From contig NZ_JACIEM010000004.1 in NCBI RefSeq assembly GCF_014196845.1, forward strand, positions 248,001-312,000: a stretch of DNA of 64,000 nt, given 5' to 3'. The notes under the pieces are model-generated. The model was not told the origin of the DNA. It made no database searches and saw only the letters and a list, made by a program, of their open reading frames with translations. The DNA is from Aurantimonas endophytica (GTDB lineage: Bacteria > Pseudomonadota > Alphaproteobacteria > Rhizobiales > Rhizobiaceae). Below are positions 58,556 through 64,000 of the stretch, one piece after another (position 1 is the first letter of the stretch; each line of letters begins with the position of its first letter). Made by a program: the position numbers and the translations under genes.

Positions 58556-59371
58556 ATGGCAAAAGTAATCGTCGTGACATCGGGCAAGGGAGGCGTCGGC
58601 AAGACGACGTCGACCGCCGCGCTCGGGGCGGCACTGGCGCAGCGCGGCGAAAAGACCGTGGTGGTCGATTTCGACGTCGGCCTGCGCAATCTCGACCTGG
58701 TGATGGGCGCCGAGCGCCGCGTCGTCTACGACCTGATCAACGTGGTGCAGGGCGACGCCAAGCTGCCCCAGGCGCTGATCCGCGACAAGCGGCTGGAAAC
58801 GCTGTTCCTGCTGCCGGCCTCGCAGACGCGCGACAAGGACAACCTCACCTCCGAGGGCGTCGAGCGGGTGATGAACGAGCTGAAGAACAGCTTCGACTGG
58901 ATCATCTGCGACAGCCCCGCCGGCATCGAGCGCGGCGCGACGCTGGCGATGCGCCACGCCGACGTCGCGGTCGTGGTCACCAACCCGGAAGTCTCCTCGG
59001 TGCGCGATTCCGATCGCATCATCGGCCTGCTCGATTCCAAGACGGCCAAGGCCGAGCGCGGCGAGCGGATGGAGAAGCACCTCCTGCTCACCCGCTACGA
59101 TCCCGCCCGCGCCGAGCGCGGCGACATGCTGAAGGTCGACGACGTCCTCGAGATCCTGTCGATCCCGCTGCTCGGCATCATCCCCGAGAGCATGGACGTC
59201 CTGCGCGCCTCCAATCTCGGCACGCCGGTGACGCTCAGCGACGGCAACAGCGCCCCGGCGCTGGCCTACAAGGATGCCGCACGGCGCCTCGCCGGCGAGC
59301 AGGTTCCGATGACCATCCCCGGCGAGAAGCGGGGGATCTTCGGCAAGATCTTCGGTCGGAGGGCCGCATGA
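58556..59371 (+). CDS. minD: Septum-site ATPase MinD
   Basis: The 271-residue membrane-binding ATPase positions MinC. The deviant Walker [11 protein letters not shown] begins at residue 10, with [18 protein letters not shown] and [11 protein letters not shown] following. The C-terminal amphipathic helix [12 protein letters not shown] is the membrane anchor. It overlaps minE by four bases (ATGA). Confidence 0.97.
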   Translation: MAKVIVVTSGKGGVGKTTSTAALGAALAQRGEKTVVVDFDVGLRNLDLVMGAERRVVYDLINVVQGDAKLPQALIRDKRLETLFLLPASQTRDKDNLTSEGVERVMNELKNSFDWIICDSPAGIERGATLAMRHADVAVVVTNPEVSSVRDSDRIIGLLDSKTAKAERGERMEKHLLLTRYDPARAERGDMLKVDDVLEILSIPLLGIIPESMDVLRASNLGTPVTLSDGNSAPALAYKDAARRLAGEQVPMTIPGEKRGIFGKIFGRRAA

Positions 59372-59631
59372 ACCTCTTCAGCTTCTTCAGCAAGCAGACA
59401 TCCGCTCCGATGGCGCGCGAGCGCCTGCAGGTCCTGCTGGCCCACGAGCGCGCGACGGTCGGCCATTCCGACCTCGTCGGGCTCCTGCGCGAGGAGATCC
59501 TCGCCGTCATCGCCAAGCACGTCCAGGTCGACCGCGAGAAGGTGATCGTCAAGATGGATCGCGGGGAACAGGTCTCGACCCTCGAGGTCGATATCGAGAT
59601 CCCGGTGACCGCGAGTGTGCGGGCGGCCTGA
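59368..59631 (+). CDS. minE: Min oscillation specificity factor MinE
   Basis: The 87-residue protein stimulates the MinD ATPase and restricts division to mid-cell. It begins [28 protein letters not shown], the membrane-binding and anti-MinCD region, and ends with the dimer domain ([28 protein letters not shown]). Length and start fit the family. Confidence 0.96.
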   Translation: MNLFSFFSKQTSAPMARERLQVLLAHERATVGHSDLVGLLREEILAVIAKHVQVDREKVIVKMDRGEQVSTLEVDIEIPVTASVRAA

Positions 59632-59704
59632 CGGCGTCCGTTCAACGCGCCTTCGTGCCACGTCCGACGCGGCATGAAGGCGCCGATAGACAAGGAGATC
59701 GATC

Positions 59705-59854
59705 ATGAGCCGAGCCACGCTCCTCGAAAGGCTGCAGGAGCTGCAGCGACTGCCGAAGTTCCAGAACCGCGACATCAAGTCGATCAGCGCCATCCTCTCC
59801 AACGAGGCGCTCGCCAAGCATATCGAGGCCTGCGAGCAGACCGCGGCGCGCTGA
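59705..59854 (+). CDS. Small protein downstream of minE, 49 residues
   Basis: ATG at 59705 follows AAGGAGA at 7-8 bases, a strong ribosome binding site. The 49-residue product (MSRATLLERLQELQRLPKFQ start, then ISAILSNEALAKHIEACEQTAAR) is helical and soluble, with one Cys. It is 73 bases past minE and before the operon terminator, so it is probably co-transcribed with minCDE. I do not know a function. Confidence 0.65.
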   Translation: MSRATLLERLQELQRLPKFQNRDIKSISAILSNEALAKHIEACEQTAAR

Positions 59855-59876
59855 GGCGCGATTGCCACGACTGACA

Positions 59877-59917
59877 GACAAGCGGCCCGGGCGTTCCTCG
59901 CCCGGGCCGCTTGTCTT
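59877..59917 (+). terminator. Strong terminator of the min operon
   Basis: A 17-pair stem, GACAAGCGGCCCGGGCG with its complement, encloses the loop TTCCT and is followed by TTTCG. It lies 22 bases after the small gene's stop. This is the strongest hairpin terminator in the window. Confidence 0.9.
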
Positions 59918-60014
59918 TCGGCCCCCGACCCTGCGGCGAAATGACTTGCGCGCCGAAGGCCGATCGTTACTGTCGCCGACTGACCGGGGTACGGGGAATC
60001 GTGCCCCGGTCGAA

Positions 60015-60240
60015 GGACGGTTCCCCGGCTGCAAAACGGCTGGGGCGAAGAGGGAATGCGACGGGCCGACCCAATCAGGGGGTCCATATCGCAGCCGACC
60101 CCGCGACTGTAGAGCGGCGAGGTCGTCACCGCCGGACGAGCCAATTCATTGGCCCGCCCGGGAAAGCCACTGGAGCCCCTAAGCTCCGGGAAGGCGAGGC
60201 GACGACCGACGACCCGCGAGCCAGGAGACCTGCCGTCCAA
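60015..60240 (+). ncRNA. Cobalamin riboswitch (aptamer)
   Basis: The conserved B12 box GAGCCAGGAGACCTGCC is at about 60218-60234, ahead of the expected GTCC. Further family marks precede it in order: GAGGGAATGCG near 60049, CCGCGACTGTAGAGCGGC near 60101, and GCCACTGGAGCCC near 60166. It lies 140 bases before hupE, whose 5' leader holds a possible expression platform (hairpin near 60245-60315). It should lower expression of the cobalt and cobalamin genes when B12 is plentiful. Confidence 0.92.
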
Positions 60241-60380
60241 CGCCAGAGCCTACAGGACGGGCGTTCCTGTCGGACCCGTGTTTCGATCTGCCGGACCCCT
60301 TGTCCGGTGGAGCTATGGGGGAAACGCGCCGGTTCGACGGAATGCCTGCGTCCAAATCAACTGGACACGGGAGTTGTCTG

Positions 60381-61022
60381 ATGCCGAACCTCAATCGCCT
60401 CGCCTTCGCGGGGTTTCTCACCTTTCTGCCCTCCGCCGCCTTCGCCCATCACCCGACCGGTGGCATGGCGCCGCAAAGCGCCATTGACGGGTTTTTGTCA
60501 GGCCTCGCCCATCCGGTGATCGGCCTCGACCATCTCGCCTTCATCGTCGGCGTCGGCCTGCTTGCGGCGTTGACTGCACACCGCTTCCTCACGCCGCTGC
60601 TGTTCGTCGGGGCGACCGTCGCCGGCACGCTCCTGCATTTGATGGCCTTCGACCTGCCGGCCGCCGAATTCGTCATCGCGCTGTCCGTCGCCGCCATCGG
60701 CGTCCTGGCGCTTTCCGGCCGCAGCTACGGCATGCTCGTGACCGGCGGGCTCTTCGCCGTCGCCGGCCTGTTCCATGGCTATGCCTATGGCGAGGCCGTG
60801 GTCGGGTCGGAATCCGGCGCGGTCATCGCCTATCTCGTCGGCTTTGCCGCCATCCAGTACGCCGTCGCCATCGCCGCCGGCCATGTCGCGGTAAAGCTCC
60901 TCGGCGAAGGCCGCTCGGCGCGCGAGAATTTCGGCCTGCGCGTTACCGGCGGCGTCGTCGCCGGCGCCGGGGCGATCATCCTCGGCGAGCAGATGCTGGC
61001 GATCGTCGGCCTTGCCGGCTGA
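60381..61022 (+). CDS. HupE/UreJ-type metal (cobalt or nickel) permease
   Basis: The 213-residue membrane protein has a signal-like start ([24 protein letters not shown]) and about six hydrophobic spans. The metal motif [11 protein letters not shown] sits near the first span. It is the HupE/UreJ family, which imports nickel or cobalt; position under a B12 riboswitch and before cobU, cobW and cobN supports cobalt. ATG at 60381 follows GGGAG. It overlaps cobU by 11 bases. Confidence 0.88.
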   Translation: MPNLNRLAFAGFLTFLPSAAFAHHPTGGMAPQSAIDGFLSGLAHPVIGLDHLAFIVGVGLLAALTAHRFLTPLLFVGATVAGTLLHLMAFDLPAAEFVIALSVAAIGVLALSGRSYGMLVTGGLFAVAGLFHGYAYGEAVVGSESGAVIAYLVGFAAIQYAVAIAAGHVAVKLLGEGRSARENFGLRVTGGVVAGAGAIILGEQMLAIVGLAG

Positions 61023-61548
61023 GCCAGGCGCGGCAAGCCACTCGGTCTTCGTCCTCGGCGGCGCGCGCTCCGGCAAGAGCGCGTTTGCCGAGCGGCGGGT
61101 CGTCGAGAGCGGCCTTGCGCCGGTGTATCTCGCCACGGGCCAGGCCTTCGACGCCGAGATGACGGAGAGGATCGGTGCGCACCAGGCGCGCCGGTCGGCT
61201 TCCTGGCGCACCGTCGAGACACCGCTCGACCTGATTGCTGCCATCGAGCGGGAGGCGGCGCCGGAGACGGCGCTGCTTGTCGACTGCCTGACCCTGTGGG
61301 TCACCAATCTGATGCTCGCCGAGCGCGACGTCGACGCCGAAGCCGAGCGCCTGGGCGAATGCCTGCAGGCCCGGCCGAAGGGGCTCATCGTCCTCGTCTC
61401 GAACGAGGTCGGGCTGTCGATCGTGCCGGAAAATGCCATGGCGCGGCGCTTTCGCGACCACGCCGGGCGCCTCCACCAGATCGTCGCGGCCGCCTGTGAC
61501 GAAGCGATCTTCATCGCCGCCGGGCTGCCGCTCCAATTGAAGGGTTGA
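61012..61548 (+). CDS. cobU: Adenosylcobinamide kinase/GTP transferase CobU (CobP)
   Basis: The 178-residue bifunctional enzyme phosphorylates adenosylcobinamide and attaches GMP on the way to cobalamin. It has the GTP loop [25 protein letters not shown] and [21 protein letters not shown]. Start is TTG at 61012 inside the end of hupE, leaving translation coupled. Length matches the family. Confidence 0.93.
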   Translation: MPAEPGAASHSVFVLGGARSGKSAFAERRVVESGLAPVYLATGQAFDAEMTERIGAHQARRSASWRTVETPLDLIAAIEREAAPETALLVDCLTLWVTNLMLAERDVDAEAERLGECLQARPKGLIVLVSNEVGLSIVPENAMARRFRDHAGRLHQIVAAACDEAIFIAAGLPLQLKG

Positions 61549-61552
61549 ACCC

Positions 61553-62638
61553 ATGCAGAAAATCCCCGCCACGGTCATCACCGGCTTCCTCGGTGCCGGC
61601 AAGACCACGCTGATCCGCAACCTCCTGCAGAATGCCGGCGGCCGGAAGATCGCTCTGATCATCAACGAGTTCGGCGATCTCGGCGTCGACGGCGACATCC
61701 TCACCGGCTGCGGCATCGAGACCTGCACCGAGGACGACGTCATCGAGCTGACCAATGGCTGCATCTGCTGCACCGTCGCCGACGACTTCATCCCGACCAT
61801 GACCAAGCTGCTCGCCCGCGACCGGCTGCCCGACCACATCGTCATCGAGACCTCGGGCCTCGCTTTGCCGCAGCCGCTGGTCGCCGCCTTCAACTGGCCG
61901 GAGGTCAAGACCCGCGTGACCGTCGACGGCGTCGTGACGGTGATCGACACCGCCGCCGTCGCCGAAGGCCGCTTCGCCGACGACGAGGACAAGGTCGCCG
62001 CCGCCCGCGCCGCCGATACGAGCCTCGACCACGACAACCCGCTGGAGGAACTCTTCGAGGACCAGATCCGCGCCGCCGACCTGATCGTCCTCAACAAGGC
62101 CGATCTCGTCGACGCCGAAACGCTGGAGCGGGTCCGCGCCGAAATCGCTGGGCAAGCCGCTGCCGGCGTCAAGATCGTCAGCGCCGAAGCCGGCAGCCTG
62201 CCGGCCGACGTGCTGCTCGGCATCGCCGCCGGCACCGAGGATCTGATCGCCGGCCGCAAGTCGCATCACGAGATCGAGCACGAGGCGGACGGCGCCGAGC
62301 ATGACCACGACGAGTTCGAGAGCTTCGTCGTCGACGCCGGCAGCGTCGCCGACCCAAAGGCCTTCGCGGACGGGCTCGCCGGCCTGATCGCCGCGCACGA
62401 CATATTGCGCGTCAAGGGTTTCGCCGAGGTGCCGGGCAAGGCCATGCGCCTCGTCGTCCAGGCCGTCGGCCAGCGGATCGAGACCTATTTCGACCGGCCA
62501 TGGAAGTTCGGCGAGACCCGCGCCACGCGCCTCGTCGTCATCGGCCTGCATGACGGGCTGGACGCGGCGACCTGCGCCACGATCACCGCGGCGATCCGCG
62601 GCCTGACCGACGACGCGGCGCGGGACGCCGCCGAGTAG
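61553..62638 (+). CDS. cobW: CobW-type GTPase (cobalt chaperone)
   Basis: The 361-residue G3E GTPase has Walker A GFLGAGKTTL, the metal motif GCICC (NGCICCTVADDFIP), ETSGLALPQPL and NKADL. A His-rich stretch (HHEIEHEADGAEHDHDE) lies before the C-terminal domain, as in other CobW/COG0523 metallochaperones. It is thought to deliver Co(II) to cobaltochelatase (CobNST), and cobN follows after 9 bases. Confidence 0.94.
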   Translation: MQKIPATVITGFLGAGKTTLIRNLLQNAGGRKIALIINEFGDLGVDGDILTGCGIETCTEDDVIELTNGCICCTVADDFIPTMTKLLARDRLPDHIVIETSGLALPQPLVAAFNWPEVKTRVTVDGVVTVIDTAAVAEGRFADDEDKVAAARAADTSLDHDNPLEELFEDQIRAADLIVLNKADLVDAETLERVRAEIAGQAAAGVKIVSAEAGSLPADVLLGIAAGTEDLIAGRKSHHEIEHEADGAEHDHDEFESFVVDAGSVADPKAFADGLAGLIAAHDILRVKGFAEVPGKAMRLVVQAVGQRIETYFDRPWKFGETRATRLVVIGLHDGLDAATCATITAAIRGLTDDAARDAAE

Positions 62639-62647
62639 GAGCAGCTT

Positions 62648-64000
62648 TTGCATCTTCTCCTCGCCCAGCAGGGCACGATCGACGACGGCGGCGAGGCCAT
62701 CGATCTCGGCCAGTCGCCGGCGGACATCGTCGTCCTGTCGGCGGCCGACACCGAGATCGCCGGCCTCGCCTTCGCCGCAAGGCGCCTCGGCGCGGCGGCA
62801 CCGTCGCTGCGCCTCGCCAATCTCCTGCGGCTGAAGCACCCGATGTCGGTCGACGTCTATGTCGAGCGCACGCTCCGCCACGCCAAGCTGGTGGTCGTGC
62901 GCCTGCTCGGCGGCGCCGCCTACTGGCCCTACGGCCTCGACGCGCTGCTCGCCAACGCGCAAGCCTCGGGCGGCCAGCTCGTCGTGCTGCCCGGCGACGA
63001 CAAGCCCGATCCGGGCCTCGACCGCTATTCGACTGTGTCGCCCGAAATCCGCGACCGGCTCTGGGCCTATCTGGTCGAAGGCGGCGCCGCCAACGCCGAC
63101 AATTTCCTCCTGTCGCTGCGCTGGCTGCTGGACGGCGGCGACGCGCCGGCCGAAGCGCAGCCGCTGCTAAAGGCGGGCGTGCTGGAACTGGGGGGCGCTT
63201 CCGGCGTCGGCGATTGGCCGATCTCCCCCCTTGTGGGGGAGGTGTCCGGCAGGACAGAGGGGGGCAGGTCGCCCGCCGACCTCAGTTCAACGAAGGAAGT
63301 GATCGAGCGCACCGAGGGTGACACGCCAGCCAAACCGGCCAGCGAAGCCCACCCCCCTCTGCCTGCCGGCTTTGGGGACGAGCCACGCGTCTCGTCCCGT
63401 CCTGCGGACCCCGCCACAAGGGGGGAGATCGAAGGTGGCGAGGGCAGCGGGCTTGCCTCGACCGCCGAGCCTGAAGTCGAAGACGCCGAGGCCAGCGATG
63501 AGCCGATCTCCCCCCTTGTGGGGGAGATGTCCGGCAGGACAGAGGGGGGTACGCCTCCCGCCAGCCTACATCCGTCCGAGCAAGCGCTCGAAAGCGCCGG
63601 CTCTGGCAACCTGACCGCCCCAACCAAAGTGGCATCCGAAGCCCACCCCCCTCTGCCTGCCGGCATCTCCCCCACAAGGGGGGAGATCAATGGTGGCCCA
63701 GGCGGCGCGCTTGCCTCAACTGCCGAGCTTGAAGTCGAAGTCGCGGAGGCCAGCGACAAGCTGATCTCCCCCCTTGTGGGGGAGATGTCCGGCAGGACAG
63801 AGGGGGGTGAGTCCCCCAAAACCGCAGATAAACCCGAAAAACCCCTCGCCGCCATCGTCTGCTACCGGGCGCTGGCGCAGAGCGGGCAGACGGAGCCGGT
63901 GGAAGCGCTGGCGCGGGCGCTGGCGGAGCGCGGGCTGGGCGTGCTGCCGGTGTTCATCTCCAGCCTCAAGGACCCGGTTTCCGTCGAGACGGTGCGGGCG
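62648..64000 (+). CDS. cobN: Cobaltochelatase large subunit CobN, N-terminal part with repeat insertion
   Basis: TTG at 62648 gives the family start MHLLLAQQGTIDDGGEAIDLGQ and the frame is open to the window end (451 codons seen). Residues 1-178 match CobN (LRLANLLRLKHPMSVDVYVERTL, LGGAAYWPYGLDALL). From about residue 179 to 398 the normal short linker is replaced by about 200 residues coded by repeat DNA (ISPLVGEMSGRTEGG and PPLPAGISPTRGEI units). The true sequence resumes at AAIVCYRALAQSGQTEPVEAL and VFISSLKDPVSVETV. CobN inserts cobalt into hydrogenobyrinic acid diamide with CobST. Confidence 0.93.
   Translation, partial: MHLLLAQQGTIDDGGEAIDLGQSPADIVVLSAADTEIAGLAFAARRLGAAAPSLRLANLLRLKHPMSVDVYVERTLRHAKLVVVRLLGGAAYWPYGLDALLANAQASGGQLVVLPGDDKPDPGLDRYSTVSPEIRDRLWAYLVEGGAANADNFLLSLRWLLDGGDAPAEAQPLLKAGVLELGGASGVGDWPISPLVGEVSGRTEGGRSPADLSSTKEVIERTEGDTPAKPASEAHPPLPAGFGDEPRVSSRPADPATRGEIEGGEGSGLASTAEPEVEDAEASDEPISPLVGEMSGRTEGGTPPASLHPSEQALESAGSGNLTAPTKVASEAHPPLPAGISPTRGEINGGPGGALASTAELEVEVAEASDKLISPLVGEMSGRTEGGESPKTADKPEKPLAAIVCYRALAQSGQTEPVEALARALAERGLGVLPVFISSLKDPVSVETVRA
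63220..63264 (+). repeat. Palindromic repeat unit in cobN (forward, unpaired)
   Basis: GATCTCCCCCCTTGTGGGGG begins the unit and AGAGGGGGGC ends it. It is read in frame as ISPLVGEVSGRTEGG. No opposed partner precedes it, unlike the other four units. Confidence 0.9.
63350..63550. repeat. Palindromic repeat doublet in cobN, with nested insertion
   Basis: A reverse unit (63350-63430) and a forward unit (63505-63550) form an inverted pair. In the reverse unit, about 40 bases containing a second inverted repeat (GGACGAG facing CTCGTCC) replace the hairpin arm ATCTCCC. It stays in frame, reading GFGDEPRVSSRPADPATRGE. Confidence 0.88.
63644..63808. repeat. Palindromic repeat doublet in cobN, intact
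   Basis: A reverse unit (63644-63688) and a forward unit (63763-63808) form a 165-base pair of the same size as those in the phn locus. The 74-base spacer is a close copy of the 63431-63504 spacer, so the doublet was probably duplicated in tandem. It is read as PPLPAGISPTRGEI ... ISPLVGEMSGRTEGG. Confidence 0.92.

Noticed and set aside
63220-63808. CRISPR array in cobN
   Set aside because: Units alternate in orientation, are palindromic, and spacers are copies of one another. The region is an in-frame coding repeat, and no cas genes are present.

Overview
The window is GC-rich DNA from an alphaproteobacterium, most likely order Hyphomicrobiales (Rhizobiales). Supporting signs are Irr-type iron boxes, TTAA-N7-TTAA CtrA sites in front of minCDE, a B12 riboswitch ahead of an aerobic-type cobN cluster, and palindromic repeats of a type I recall from rhizobial genomes. 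A family such as Aurantimonadaceae would fit, but that is inference from general knowledge.

Layout. 1-1563: end of a DsrE-like gene and a YeeE/YedE sulfur transporter. 1652-14274: a full C-P lyase locus (phnGHIJKL, a hexapeptide transferase, phnCDE, phnM, phnN, and divergent phnF). It breaks down phosphonates to phosphate. Two blocks on the opposite strand interrupt it: a hicAB toxin-antitoxin pair plus a 30-residue membrane peptide between phnI and phnJ, and a DUF559 nuclease gene framed by two palindromic repeat doublets between phnJ and phnK. 14340-18886: a second phosphonate-type locus (ABC transporter, divergent phnM paralogue, GntR regulator) without lyase genes. PhoB-box-like repeats lie before phnC, phnG and the second phnD, and PhnF/GntR operators lie before phnG and the second phnD.

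18972-32455: small protein, class III aminotransferase, tctCBA tricarboxylate transporter, HxlR regulator with NmrA oxidoreductase, Uma2 protein, metH, and an iron-related block (two DUF1289 genes, dps and an unknown gene around three Irr-like boxes). 32475-41969: a vanadium haloperoxidase, an autotransporter carrying a complete PAP2 phosphatase motif, a DUF4394 protein beside an ECF sigma/anti-sigma pair, and a DUF3291 protein. 42044-47369: RND efflux pump with divergent TetR regulator. 47536-57579: ferredoxin reductase, an unknown two-gene unit, CaiB CoA-transferase, phospholipase D-like and EEP-family proteins facing apart, and a branched-chain amino acid type ABC operon whose two permeases are fused.

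57767-59854: minCDE with a conserved-looking 49-residue protein, then a strong terminator. 60015-64000: cobalamin riboswitch, hupE-type metal permease, cobU, cobW and the start of cobN. Inside cobN, five copies of the repeat palindrome found in the phn locus are read in frame as about 200 extra residues. The repeat family, with its DUF559 neighbour and its in-frame protein insertion, is the most unusual feature of the window.
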